From NCBI RefSeq assembly GCF_002104995.1, contig NW_024468298.1:1-57969 (forward strand): a DNA stretch of 57,969 nt, in the 5' to 3' direction. Shown here one piece after another: positions 1 to 10,109 of this stretch (position 1 is the stretch's first letter; every line of letters starts with the position of its first letter). Source of the DNA: Linderina pennispora (lineage: Eukaryota; Kickxellomycota; Kickxellomycetes; Kickxellales; Kickxellaceae). The notes beneath the pieces were generated by a model that was given only the letters and a program-made list of their open reading frames with translations, made no database searches and was not told the DNA's origin. The position numbers were made by a program, and so were the translations under genes.

Positions 1-1151
1 CCATATGTTTATGGATATTTTAATTTAGCAGTAATCAACGGCTTGAGCGATGATTCTCTCGAGAAAGCGCTTCAAATCCGCAATGGTCCAGTGGCTAGGA
101 TCCGACGCTCTCACCGTCGTGGCCGGGGTTCGATTCCCCGTTGCGGAACTTTTGCTTTTGCCACCCTCACCCAATCCGCCGGCAGTCCACGCTTGTCTTT
201 CTTTTTGCTGAACCCATGCCACTGTTTGTTCAGTGACTCTGTCTGTATGCTACTCTGAAGGGCTGTGCTAGCTCTTATAGTTGGCATTATCACCACATCG
301 GCTAGCATGAGGTTTACAGATTCTTTTTTGTTACCCCTGATGTGTTCAATTAATCAAAGCGAACCCCAAATGACCACTGGCCTATAGTAGCAGCGTCTAG
401 AGTGTGTTTATTCAAAGATGGGAACCATTTTGCTGCATTAAATCTCCTGAATCCAATATCGCTGGCATACTCAACAATCATGCAGTGGGTTGTACCACAA
501 CTAGTAGGATCCCTGCCGCTAGGAGCGGGCAAGAACTACTTATCTGTACCCGTTGCGAGTGAAGAATTCCTAGCTACGCCACCCACACTTGGCTGGCACC
601 GACACTCAAAATAAATCAACCGTCTGAAGAGCAATTTAGGAGCCCCTGTTGCTGGATACAGAGCTGTGGGGATGCTGGCTGCTTAGAATATGAAAGTCTT
701 AGATGAAATATCGACTAGGATGGTAAACACTAGAACCCAGAAATACAGCATGGGATATACTTCAGTGATAGAAAGTAGTACCTAGGATCTGCATTTACTA
801 TATAGGCTTTGTACTCGAAAGGAATATCATGTTTGAAATACATATCACAATCGTAAGAGTCCACCAATCCAGTCCATTCCTAACTGGATAGTCTAGGTTC
901 CTAATTCACTCAATAACGACGTATTGTATGCAAATGAACTGGAACAAGATCTGCAGGCAGCTATTGAGAACACATTGTACTGCATGTTTCATCATAATTC
1001 CTAGATCCACGCCACAATGCCTACACAAGGGTGTAGTGGCTGCGCTATATAGCTTAACATACGCTAGTGTAGGCGTAGGTCTCAGCAGTTTCCTTACTGT
1101 TGTAGGTCTAGAGCACACGGTAGGTGGTGTAGGGCAAGAGAAAAAGAAACA
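1..1151. repeat. Left arm of a 1.15-kb inverted repeat
   Basis: This segment is the reverse complement of 24417-25566. Position 77 pairs with 25490. After position ~310 the register shifts by one because a T-run of six here is a run of five in the other copy; that is the only difference I found in the stretches compared. Similarity stops at 1152, where the sequences diverge abruptly. The arm is cut by the window edge, so its outer limit is unknown. It carries a complete tRNA-Glu gene and no convincing protein gene. Confidence 0.95.
77..148 (+). tRNA. tRNA-Glu (anticodon CTC)
   Basis: A 72-nt cloverleaf can be drawn by eye. The 7-bp acceptor stem pairs 77-83 with 141-147, with A148 as discriminator base. 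The anticodon stem CGACG/CGTCG encloses the loop CTCTCAC, giving anticodon CTC, which reads GAG. The T-arm has GGTTCGATTCC. No intron is seen and CCA is not encoded, as expected for a nuclear gene. GAG is the main Glu codon in the surrounding genes. The gene lies inside the inverted-repeat arm and has an identical partner at 25419-25490. Confidence 0.95.
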
Positions 1152-2430
1152 CGAAATACTAGCTAAAACAAATATGGCTCATAGGAACTGCCTTCGAGGA
1201 CCTGAGCTCGAATTCTGGGAGTGGTGCAATTATTAGACTGCATCTGCGAGCCATATTTTTAGCTTTTGGATTCGGTCACATGATGTCGATTCCTTGCTGT
1301 AAGAAAAATAAATGTGAATAATGCAAAAGCAAAGGAGCGCAGTGACGTATGCATATAAATGGCCATATGCTAAGGTAGACTCATAGTAACGAAGCAGTAT
1401 ATTATTGTCTGCTTAGTCTGTCCATTAACGCAGGAGGCGATTCTCCTACATTTCTATTGCTGGTTTGTATTGAGGAGCACAATAGTTTTGCTGTCTAGTG
1501 TCACTCAAATAGCACTCACCTATGCCTTGACCGAGGGGTTTTAACCTGACAAAGTGTAATACAGTATGCCATTTGTCAGCATCTCTAGCTGAGTGCTAGC
1601 TAGGCTACTTGAATTAGGAGAGGTGCTAAAGGTAGCCTGGTCAGTTGTCCAGCGTGGGCGATGACAATATCCAGATTTCCCTTACGCCTATGCAATCAAC
1701 TATGCAGGTGAGACAATACTGGTCAAGAAATATGTCGTCTTACTCCTTCAGATACCTTACAAATACTTTTGTGGCACCAAACCAAACTTTGGTAGGTTAC
1801 AAGGGTGCATTTTAATAGCTGTGACTTGATTAGTCAAACCTCGGTTTGTGTTGCCAGTGGTCGCTGAGTAACTGCAATTATCTTACTAATGTTATACACG
1901 CCGTTACCAATTTCCTTTTCAATTTTATTACAAAATCTCCTAGTGCTGTATCTGACTGAACTCGAAATTACAAATGGTATTCAGCTCTTTGAGCAATCCT
2001 TCAGCTTGCGAGTGATGGTTGATTGTTAAGCAAAATGAAACTACCGCTGACAAATACCTCGCTGCACTAGAGTTTGTTAGTGCGAATGGCTCAACCAGCT
2101 CACTAATTTCCAAGCTATCATTGAGCTAAATATCGGTCTTCTCTGGACAACCAATTAAATGGTTAGCACCGTCCTACATTCGGTTGTGGAGTCGGAGTGC
2201 CTTCGGTGGCTAACGCCGGTATCGTTCAAAGCAGAGGTGGGTCTTTTTGCTGAAACCAGTGCCAAGACTTACTAGTAAGTATGCTTGTAGTTATCTCGTA
2301 TAAAAGAGCTAGTGCCTACCCTCCTCAATTGCAAGACCCACCTCATTACAAAATAACAACCGTCACATCTTATCCTTTAGCTCCGACAACTCCTTGAAAT
2401 ACCACGAATCAGCCTGAACCACTTCCAGCT
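1152..2430. other. AT-rich non-coding stretch upstream of the OYE gene
   Basis: I see no supported gene. Reading frames are short and lack the G/C third-position bias of the neighbours. The last 150 bases presumably hold the promoter and leader of the oxidoreductase gene at 2431. No TATA box stands out, and no further tRNA was found. Confidence 0.6.
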
Positions 2431-3639
2431 ATGTCTACCCCATGCACTCCCACCTTTGACCTTAAGCAGGACCCAGCACCAGCTACGCCTGTTGCCCCTA
2501 CTGCCATGGATATCCGCTACGGAGTTGCTGCCTCTGGCAAGAACCCGAATCCCTTGCCTCTTCTACTCCAGCCTCTCAAGATTCGCGACGTGATGTTCAA
2601 AAACCGTCTGTGGGTCAGCCCGATGTGCATGTACTCTTCCAAGGACGGTTTCGCCAATGATTTCCATCTGATGCACTATGGTCAGCTCGCCATCCGCGGC
2701 GCCGGTGCGGTGGTGGTTGAGGCTACCGGAGTTTTGCCTGAGGGCCGCATTACCACGGACTGCCTTGGCATCTGGAAGGATGAGCATGTTCCTGGACTCA
2801 AGCGCTTTGTCGACTATGCGCACAACTTTAACACTGCGATCGGGATCCAGCTTGCGCATGCTGGTCGCAAGGGTAGTACAATCCCTCTGAGGATGTACGG
2901 CAAGCGCCCAACCCTCACAGTCGACGAGACTGAAGGTGGCTGGCCACAGGATGTCTATGGCCCGTCAGCCATTGCCTATGACTCCAAGTACTGGACACCC
3001 AAGGAGATGACCGTCAGGCAAATCGAGTATGTTCAGCAGGCATTCGTTGATGCAGCTGACCGTGCCGACAAGGCTGGGTTCGATTTTGTTGAGCTCCACG
3101 GTGCCAACGGTTACCTGCTTCACCAGTTCTACTCGCCGCTGTCTAACCAGCGCACCGACAAGTACGGTGGCTCGTTCGAGAACCGCATCCGTATGCTTGT
3201 TGAGACCACTCGCAAGGTACGCAAGGCGCTTCCTGAGGGGAAGCCGCTGTTTGTCCGTATTGCAGGTAGCGACTGTGTCGAGGGCGGCTGGAGTATCGAG
3301 GACGCCACCAAGCTGACCAAAGCACTGCGTGATGAGGGCGCCGATTTCATTGACATTATGACCGCTGGAAACGACCCGCGTCAAAAGGTCGCATATGCAC
3401 CTGGCTACCAGGTCCCGTATGCAGCAGCTGTGAAGGCAGCTGTGCCCGACGTTCTTGTCGGCACCGTTGGCTGCATCGATAGCGGCAGACAGGCAAACGA
3501 GATTTTGGAGCAGGGCAAGGCCGATATTATCTCGGCAGGCCGCAAGTATCTGCGCGACATGTCGTTTGTATTCGAAGCCGCAAAAGATCTTGGCGTGTTT
3601 GTCAAGTGGAATGACCAGTATGAGCGTAGTCGCGCATAA
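2431..3639 (+). CDS. NADH:flavin oxidoreductase, Old Yellow Enzyme family (YqjM-like)
   Basis: A complete 402-residue, FMN-binding TIM-barrel ene-reductase. Such enzymes reduce activated C=C bonds using NAD(P)H. Residues 63-70 read SPMCMYSS: the Cys and Tyr match the flavin-contacting pair of the 'thermophilic-like' YqjM class. QLAHAGRKGS and the long YSPLSNQRTDKYGG segment are also class hallmarks. The substrate-binding pair is His-x-x-Asn (HGAN), as in classical OYE, where YqjM itself has His-x-x-His. The first ~45 residues are a Pro/Ala-rich extension before the barrel. The ATG at 2431 is the first in frame; a second ATG (residue 26) is possible. No intron is needed. Physiological substrate unknown. 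It stands alone between the tRNA-bearing repeat and a broken gene. Confidence 0.93.
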   Translation: MSTPCTPTFDLKQDPAPATPVAPTAMDIRYGVAASGKNPNPLPLLLQPLKIRDVMFKNRLWVSPMCMYSSKDGFANDFHLMHYGQLAIRGAGAVVVEATGVLPEGRITTDCLGIWKDEHVPGLKRFVDYAHNFNTAIGIQLAHAGRKGSTIPLRMYGKRPTLTVDETEGGWPQDVYGPSAIAYDSKYWTPKEMTVRQIEYVQQAFVDAADRADKAGFDFVELHGANGYLLHQFYSPLSNQRTDKYGGSFENRIRMLVETTRKVRKALPEGKPLFVRIAGSDCVEGGWSIEDATKLTKALRDEGADFIDIMTAGNDPRQKVAYAPGYQVPYAAAVKAAVPDVLVGTVGCIDSGRQANEILEQGKADIISAGRKYLRDMSFVFEAAKDLGVFVKWNDQYERSRA

Positions 3640-3764
3640 ATATATGAAAAAGCCTTCTTTCCGAGCGCTTGGTGCACAAAAATACAATTTTCTTACAGCA
3701 CATGCTTCCTAGTCCTAAGCACATTGCAATGGCAGGTGGCTATTCAGATGTATTCAAGTGCGCA

Positions 3765-4387
3765 CTACCTGCAAAAACCATGGTTATGAGAAAATAGTGA
3801 TAGGTGCATGTTGCTCTTGGGGCTGGCTACTAAAGAAGAACATGATGGCACCTGGCTGGGTATTCGGGGGAAAGGTGATGGAGCGGGAATATGCATAAGC
3901 AATCTGAAGGCAGTGCACACTACCTTGGCCATCAGGCCAACTGCATTGCGCGACACAGACAGCAGCTGAATACCGTACTGGCAGCTATCAGTGGCTGGTA
4001 TAGCTGACGACCCAGTCGGCACAATCGTATCGACTGGGCACACCGGCACGTAGCACGCATTGCTGTTTTGCACCATATTGTACGATAAGTGAGTGAATTT
4101 GCGAGTGGCTGGATCAAACATATGCTCAGCAACTATACGCTTGCTGGTATTCTCTCTGGAAATGTGCGAGAAGTCAAACAGCGAGGCCAGGTGGGCCACA
4201 ACAGACCTCCCAGGATCGATGGTCTCTACATTTGGAATTGGAATGCTGAGTTGGATGTTTGGCATCTTGAATTGGAGGTAATTTTGGCCGTGGGTGGGAC
4301 TGGCAGAGCGCTCTGCATGCGCTGCACGGGAGCCTGCTGCTGGGTAAGGGCAGCCGAGGTGAGAAAGGCGATAGCAGTGAACTTCAT
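3765..4387 (-). pseudogene. Possible small secreted protein, frame broken once
   Basis: On the minus strand an ATG at 4387 begins MKFTAIAFLTSAALTQQQ, a good signal peptide. That frame stops after ~53 codons. A frame offset by one base continues through a plausible body (PNVETIDPGRSVVAHLASLF, then a Cys-containing stretch) down to 3765. A single one-base change around 4320-4370 would join them. I see no convincing short intron that would do the same job: GT and AG sites exist but would give an intron under 40 nt. I do not recognise the family. It may be a decayed gene, a sequencing slip, or chance. Confidence 0.35.
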
Positions 4388-5232
4388 GGTGCAATTGCTA
4401 ATGGAATTACGAGCTGTGAGGGACATACTAAGAGAAAGGCAGGACCAATGCTTGGTAATGCTGAGACTCTTTTGCCGTTTGCCTTGGACACCTTTTACAT
4501 GTGCTGCATGATCCATCTGGCTCTCATAATATTAGAGCAGTCTTTTAGCCATACGCTGTTTAAACTCTACCAATGTGCGACAATGACTTGTACAAGCTAT
4601 ACAGCAGTACTGGATGCAATCATCTTTACCTATATATAAGATTTTATAGTCCAAAAAGTGTCCGACCGCCCGCTAGAAATTATTTAATGGGTTAAAAAAA
4701 TAAAACTCTTAAGCTTCAACACGGGTTTGAGTGACTTGCTCTGTAAACTCCTTTTGATCTTGTGCGGCATCTGACCTCATCGGTGAAACTAGGGCGACAG
4801 GTTGTTATTGTAGTGGTCACAGGTCTCCACTATATATCTCCATTGGTTCAGCGCAAGAGCTGCTCTCATTGTTGGTCGGCCTGATAACTTCCATGGCATC
4901 ATCATGGTGGTCATCACCGGCAGCGCAACACTCTTAGGATATCTATTTATGAGCACCTATTGAATAAGGTCATGTAGCTCTTCTAGCGGTCATGCAATAT
5001 TTGTGGGTTTATTTTATAAATTAATTTGTCTTATGAACATGCGTAAGCAGTAGTATTTGGGCCACAATGGACCCAGTCTGTATAGACTGATTCAAGAGAC
5101 TGTATCAGTGCTAAGGGCCCCAAGAACCATGCAAGCCAGATCATTTTTAATAAAAAGTTCTTAATGCTATGCATCTGCAATACAGCAAAACTGAACAGCA
5201 TCATTTCTCTTCTTGCCTATTGAATTTCTCAA
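4388..5232. other. Intergenic, AT-rich
   Basis: Nothing coding is supported. Scattered TATATA and A/T runs occur around 4630-4700. No tRNA or tandem array was noticed. It may be the eroded left flank of the element at 5233. Confidence 0.5.
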
Positions 5233-6570
5233 ATGAACATTACCCGCAGCAGTACTGTCATAAAGACATCACTTGGTGGTATTGGCTTCCGTGATTCTAT
5301 GTTGCCCCGCCTAGAGCAATTTGTACACAGCGTCAATATCATCAAAGAGCATACATACATGCTTGCACGATGGATACTACTCCATCAGCTAGCTGACGGG
5401 GATGCTTTTGACTCTGCAATATTTGTGAAAAAGGGATTCTTTCGTTCAATTTATTTATTCATTTACTACAATCTGAAGGCGAAGACTGTCATATCTGCCG
5501 AGGATTTCATTAACCAGAAGGACAGGTCAGAACTGTCGAGCACAGATTTCGGTGATGTAGTTAGATACCATATTTATGATTATCTATTGCATAATGGCAA
5601 TATCGAGCTACATGATGTACACAACATGAATCAAATAGCAATATACGTGGATACCGAGTTGATGACAGCATACAAGAACAACATAATGGGCAATGTGTCC
5701 AAGGCTGAGTTCAATAATGCATGTCAAGTGTGTATTTATACACCTGCACAGAAGCTCCGCCAGGCAGTTGCCTCTAGGCACCCTGATCTCAGTGTACTCA
5801 CCCCACCGATGCTTGCAATCTACAACAAGCTGGCACCAGTCCTTAATGCCTATGATGCCAAGCACAGATTCGCCAAAGACAGCCGATACTATGATGTCAA
5901 GGTAAATCCACTTAAGCATCTGCGTGCATACATTCGTCTATGCCAGCTTATTGAGAATGAGCAGCTTGGCAAGTCTCCCCCCAATGCTTGCCTCTGCGGA
6001 CATCATGGATCCCAGGCCATGTGCGCTTAGACAAGCAAATAATCAAGCAGGTGTTTATTTCGAAAACACGTGAGGGGGTTACCAAGATCAGCACAGCAAA
6101 GAGGGCAGCAACAGAGGCAAGGAAAGCAGCAGAAAAGGGTGAAAAATTGGCCAAGAAGGCTGCACGCGAAGCAGCAAAGATGCCATCAGATGCAACTGAG
6201 GCTACTGCAGCAGACATTCCGGCATGTTCCCAACCCGCGGCCCTACCAGAGATCGAAGAACCCAACTGTGAAGTGCCATGGCCTTCTCCGCTGTACAGGC
6301 GAGTCATGTAAGCGGGCCATGGCACAATACAGGCGAGCCTATTTGTCTCGGCTCTTGAACCGCGATCTCGCAGCAGTTCTAAACTTCAGGCTCATTTTCC
6401 AGTCACTCTGTGATTCAGGCAGTATTCCTGAACGGTTCCGTCGCTTTACGGCCATTGTTGCCAATGCTTCTGGCACCACCCCTGCAACAAAGAGGTCACG
6501 CAAGAGGCGTGCAGCAGCAGGCGATTCTGCTGCCAGCAGCAGGGAGCCAGCACTGAAACGCCTGCGCTGA
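5233..6570 (+). pseudogene. Decayed Fanzor/TnpB-like (OrfB zinc-ribbon type) element gene
   Basis: Three overlapping frame blocks read as one broken protein. Block 1 (5233-6030) is a 265-residue helical N-terminal part. Block 2 (about 5988-6311, shifted frame) holds PLRTSWIPGHVRLDKQIIKQ and a Lys/Ala-rich helix. Block 3 (about 6280-6570) holds GLLRCTGESCKRAM, then LLNRDLAAVLNFRLIFQSL, and ends in a basic KRSRKRRAAA tail. A Cys pair followed by R-D-x-A-A-x-x-N is what the zinc ribbon plus RuvC-III Asp motif of TnpB/Fanzor nucleases looks like. At ~445 codons the relic is short, and the RuvC-I and RuvC-II core is not visible, so it is probably deleted. The family call rests on remembered motif patterns. 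No terminal repeats or guide-RNA region could be defined. Confidence 0.5.
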
Positions 6571-7047
6571 GCAGGCCACCAAGGTGGGAGATGTCCATGA
6601 TCGACATTGCACCAACAACCATCCGACACGTTCAAATGATCGGTTCGCCGTGATGCCCTTATCGACGTGTCAACCCATGCTGACTAGCAGCCGAGCTCGC
6701 ATCGCGAGCAGAGCAATTCTAGTAAGTCTAGTATCATCAATAAAGCAAACTTCAAACCCCCTGAGACATGGCTTGCAGACCCTTGTGATGTCAAAGCAAT
6801 GTTTACCGGATTGCTGGGAATCCACAGCCAGTATTGGGACTGCACCAAAAACACCCATGTTTCTTAATCCCAGCTGCTAATAGATCTAGACATGGAAAAT
6901 TCTGCCCATGAAAAAATTAACTTGATCTGTTTTTTTTCTTCAAGTGTGCAAGCTCGTGCTTTGCACTCAAGGTCAGCGGAAAGCCGTTTCTCGTCTCTGC
7001 AGTTTTATTTCCAAACACTTACTTTTACACATCAGTATACTTGCACC
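6571..7047. promoter_or_regulatory. NOP2 upstream region
   Basis: This 477-base gap follows the element relic. The last ~100 bases are pyrimidine-rich with a T-run and presumably form the leader of NOP2. The reading frame of NOP2 stays open upstream to 6892, but that part has a different composition and is not conserved-looking. Confidence 0.4.
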
Positions 7048-8901
7048 ATGGGTCGCCGCGCAAAGAATAAGCAGGATGTGCCTCTGCCGCTGGAGCAGGA
7101 GCGGGCCACAGGCAAAGTGACCAAGGTGTTGCACGACCGTCTGCGGCACGAAAAGATCCAGATGCGCAAGCGCACAGCCAATGTGGGCAAGACGGCCCCA
7201 GGGAAGCGTGCTGCAGAGACCAAGGCAGCTACCAGCAAGCGCAAGCGTGATGAGGAGGCTGCCAAGCCCAAGCCCAAGCCCAAGGCAAAGAAGACCAAGG
7301 TTGTTGAGCCCGAGAGCGAGGAGGAGGAAGAGGAGGAAGAGGCCGAGTCTGCTGTGCTCCTTGAGGGAGCGCCGGACGATGGGTGGGACAACGCACCGAT
7401 GGCGTCTGACAGTGAAGACGATGGCGCGTCTATGAGCGAGTTTGACAGTGACGATGACGATGATGAGCGTCAGGAGCCGATTGCTCTGCTACAGTCTGAC
7501 GATGAGGACTCTGGTTCTGAGACCGGTGGTATGGAGTCCTACGACGAGTTCGATACAGCCGACGAAGACGGTGAGCCAGTGACATTCCGCGACATGGAGA
7601 AGCGGTCGCGGCTTCTGGAGGCACAGCAGAAGGCTGAAGAGGAGCTGGCCGAGCTCGAGCAGCTGGCAGCCGAGGAGGCAGCCGAGGGAGAGCGTGCGCT
7701 GTTTACTCTGCCGAGTGCCGAGCAGATTGAGGCTGAGAAGGAGGCCCCCCTGGATCTCCAGCAGGTACAGCTCCGGATCCAGGAGGTGATCCGTGTACTC
7801 AACAACTTTGCGGATCTGCGTGACCCGGAGCGGTCGCGCGAGGACTACATGACGCAGCTAAAGCGCGATATGTGCTTCTACTACGGGTACAACGAGTACC
7901 TGATGGACAAGATGCTGCAGATTTTCCCGGTAAGCGAGGCAGTCGAGTTCTTCGAGGCCAACGAGACTGCGCGTCCCGTAACTATCCGTACCAACACGCT
8001 CAAGACGCGGCGACGTGATCTGGCCCAGGCACTCATCAACCGTGGTGTCAATCTCGATCCGATTGGAAAGTGGACCAAGGTTGGGCTCACGATCTTTGAT
8101 TCGCCTGTGCCTGTCGGTGCTACGCCCGAGTACATGGCAGGCCACTATATGATCCAGGCGGCGTCGTCGTTTTTGCCCGTAATGGCGCTAGGCCCGCAGG
8201 AAAACGAGAAGGTGCTGGATATGTCGGCTGCCCCCGGAGGCAAGACCACGTACTGTTCAGCGATGATGAAGAACACCGGACTGGTGGTGGCCAACGATGC
8301 CAACAAGGAGCGTGAGAAGGCCCTGGTGGCAAACATCCACCGCCTGGGCATCAGCAACACGCTGGTCTGCAACTACGATGGCCGTGAGTTCCCCCGTGTC
8401 ATGGGCGGCTTCGACCGTGTGCTGCTGGATTCGCCGTGCAGTGGTACGGGTGTCATTTCGAAGGATGCATCAGTCAAGATCAACAAGAGCCAGGATGATT
8501 TCACCATGCTGACGCACCTGCAAAAAGAGCTGATTCTGTCGGCCATTGACTCAGTCAACGCTGACTCGCCTACCGGCGGATTCTTGGTGTATTCGACGTG
8601 CTCGGTTACAGTCGATGAGAACGAGGCCATTGTGAATTATGCGCTGGGCAAGCGGCCGAATGTCAAGCTGGTTGACACTGGCCTGGACTTTGGCCGTCCT
8701 GGGTTCACGAGCTTCCGCGGCCACACGTTCAACAGCTCGCTGTCGCTGACGCGCCGGTTCTACCCTCACGCGCACAACATGGACGGGTTCTTTGTGGCCA
8801 AGCTGCAAAAGACCTCCAACAAGATCACCACTACCGATGACCAGGTGATTGTGCCGACAGGCAGCGGTGCCAGGATAAAGCACAAGAAGCGCAGGAACTA
8901 G
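7048..8901 (+). CDS. NOP2: rRNA (cytosine-5) methyltransferase NOP2/NOL1
   Basis: A 617-residue nucleolar enzyme. In yeast Nop2 makes m5C on 25S rRNA and is needed for 60S assembly. The N-terminus is lysine-rich, followed by long Asp/Glu tracts (about residues 90-175), as in the family. The catalytic half shows the SAM motif DMSAAPGGKTTY near residue 391, the proline-cysteine motif LDSPCSGTGV near 461 and the TCS motif in STCSV near 516; the last two cysteines are the release and nucleophile residues of RNA m5C transferases. The C-terminus ends KHKKRRN. I chose the ATG at 7048 (MGRRAKNKQDVP) because the upstream open frame lacks coding character. No intron. Confidence 0.96.
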   Translation: MGRRAKNKQDVPLPLEQERATGKVTKVLHDRLRHEKIQMRKRTANVGKTAPGKRAAETKAATSKRKRDEEAAKPKPKPKAKKTKVVEPESEEEEEEEEAESAVLLEGAPDDGWDNAPMASDSEDDGASMSEFDSDDDDDERQEPIALLQSDDEDSGSETGGMESYDEFDTADEDGEPVTFRDMEKRSRLLEAQQKAEEELAELEQLAAEEAAEGERALFTLPSAEQIEAEKEAPLDLQQVQLRIQEVIRVLNNFADLRDPERSREDYMTQLKRDMCFYYGYNEYLMDKMLQIFPVSEAVEFFEANETARPVTIRTNTLKTRRRDLAQALINRGVNLDPIGKWTKVGLTIFDSPVPVGATPEYMAGHYMIQAASSFLPVMALGPQENEKVLDMSAAPGGKTTYCSAMMKNTGLVVANDANKEREKALVANIHRLGISNTLVCNYDGREFPRVMGGFDRVLLDSPCSGTGVISKDASVKINKSQDDFTMLTHLQKELILSAIDSVNADSPTGGFLVYSTCSVTVDENEAIVNYALGKRPNVKLVDTGLDFGRPGFTSFRGHTFNSSLSLTRRFYPHAHNMDGFFVAKLQKTSNKITTTDDQVIVPTGSGARIKHKKRRN

Positions 8902-9088
8902 AAGAAAAAGCACAGCGCTACAAGCGTTCGAAGCTGCCGAGGCGACTCGCCAAAATAAAATTAAGAAATTTTTGAACACAATTTAGCCATAGTTGACGTA
9001 GTCGTGGCCTTATCTGAACACTTGGTCTCGAGCTCATTCCAAGCGAGATCGCTTCTTGACTCTGCATCTTTACACACCCCTTTGAACC

Positions 9089-9480
9089 ATGAGCTTTGGC
9101 GGACCACCACAGAGCACGCTCAGACCGACGCCACCGGACCGCGGCAGTTTCCCGCTCGACCACGGCGGCGAGTGCACGGTGTTTATGAGCAGGTATCTCG
9201 ACTGCCTGCAGGAGAAGCGCGGCAGCAGCCAGCTATGCAAGCCGCTGTCCAAAGACTACCTCGAGTGCCGGATGCAAAGGTAAGAAAGAAACTGCGCATT
9301 GATGACGGTAAAGCGATGCAGCAGCAGATGCCACTTATTGCATGGCTCTCTTGTAGAAAACTGATGGACCGCGACAGATGGGAGAACCTCGGCTTCCATG
9401 ACGAGCATCCCGACAAGGGTATGCACCGAGCACCTCCACCACCACCGCACCAAAAGGATGACAAGCAGGATAGTATATGA
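9089..9480 (+). CDS. COX19: Cytochrome c oxidase assembly factor COX19
   Basis: Two exons, 9089-9279 and 9357-9480, flank a 77-nt intron that begins GTAAGAAAG and ends TTGTAG. The spliced frame reads LECRMQRKLMDRDRW across the junction, matching the family's ECRMERKLM. The protein is a small twin-CX9C protein of the mitochondrial intermembrane space, imported by Mia40 and needed for copper delivery to complex IV. Both pairs are visible: CTVFMSRYLDC and CKPLSKDYLEC. The N-terminal RPTPPDRGSFPLDHGGEC is the COX19 signature. The C-terminus runs on into a Pro/Lys/Asp stretch of ~20 residues. It converges with the ML-domain gene, 68 bases away. Confidence 0.95.
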
Positions 9481-9548
9481 TTTGGCAGATATAGAAAACA
9501 GCACGGCAATAAAATGGTCTACGAGTTTAAAATGTCAGCACCCTTTCT

Positions 9549-10109
9549 TCAGAAGTGGACCTTGGCCGTAATGCGGCCGATCTGCTTCTCGTCTTCGTTG
9601 CGCCAGGCCTTTGCCTCGAGGTAGAAGTTGCCTGGCGGCACAAAGCCCGGCACATCAACGTCGACATTGACCTCAATCACACCTTCGTCGACAGGGCACG
9701 TTTTGTTCAGGTTGGTCTTCAGCTCCTCGCACAAGTCGTAGTTGCGGTTAAGCAGCGTTATGAACCCGTACTTGACTCTGACGTTGGCAGTGGCGGCCTC
9801 AATCCGGTCCTTGACGTACGCCTGCGCGTTGATATGCACGGGCGTCTTGCGCACCGGGTACTCTGGGTCCATATCGACGTACTTGATGTCCACGAGGTCG
9901 TCCTCATGGCTGACATCCTTGATTACGTCGTTGAGGGTACGGTTCTTGCCTAGGTCTTCGTCGCCGCCGCGCACCAGGAAGCTGAGCGAGGAGAATATGC
10001 CGCTGGCCTCCTCAATAACCCAGAGGTTTGCGTCGGGGATCACGGGAGTAGCCGAGACAAGCGTCTGCAAAGAGGTGGCGAGAGCGAGCGTCAGCGGCAG
10101 GAGCTTCAT
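9549..10109 (-). CDS. ML/NPC2-domain lipid-transfer protein, secreted or vacuolar
   Basis: 186 residues starting with a clear signal peptide (MKLLPLTLALATSLQTLVSA). The mature part has the ML (MD-2-related lipid recognition) pattern: a Cys in the YDLCEEL segment, NKTCPVDEG, an all-beta region of alternating charged and hydrophobic residues, and the closing WRNEDEKQIGRITAKVHF. This resembles NPC2 and the fungal phosphatidylglycerol/phosphatidylinositol transfer protein, which bind sterol or phospholipid in the vacuole lumen. An N-glycosylation site (NRT) follows the first strands. Ligand specificity cannot be read from the sequence. Diverges from the TRIC-channel gene. Confidence 0.88.
   Translation of the reverse strand: MKLLPLTLALATSLQTLVSATPVIPDANLWVIEEASGIFSSLSFLVRGGDEDLGKNRTLNDVIKDVSHEDDLVDIKYVDMDPEYPVRKTPVHINAQAYVKDRIEAATANVRVKYGFITLLNRNYDLCEELKTNLNKTCPVDEGVIEVNVDVDVPGFVPPGNFYLEAKAWRNEDEKQIGRITAKVHF

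Noticed and set aside
906-1118. Cys/His-containing 70-residue ORF (RHCGVDLGIMMKHAVQC) present in both arms
   Set aside because: It faintly recalls the C-terminal zinc knuckle of non-LTR elements, but it is short, lacks coding bias and has no adjoining domain.
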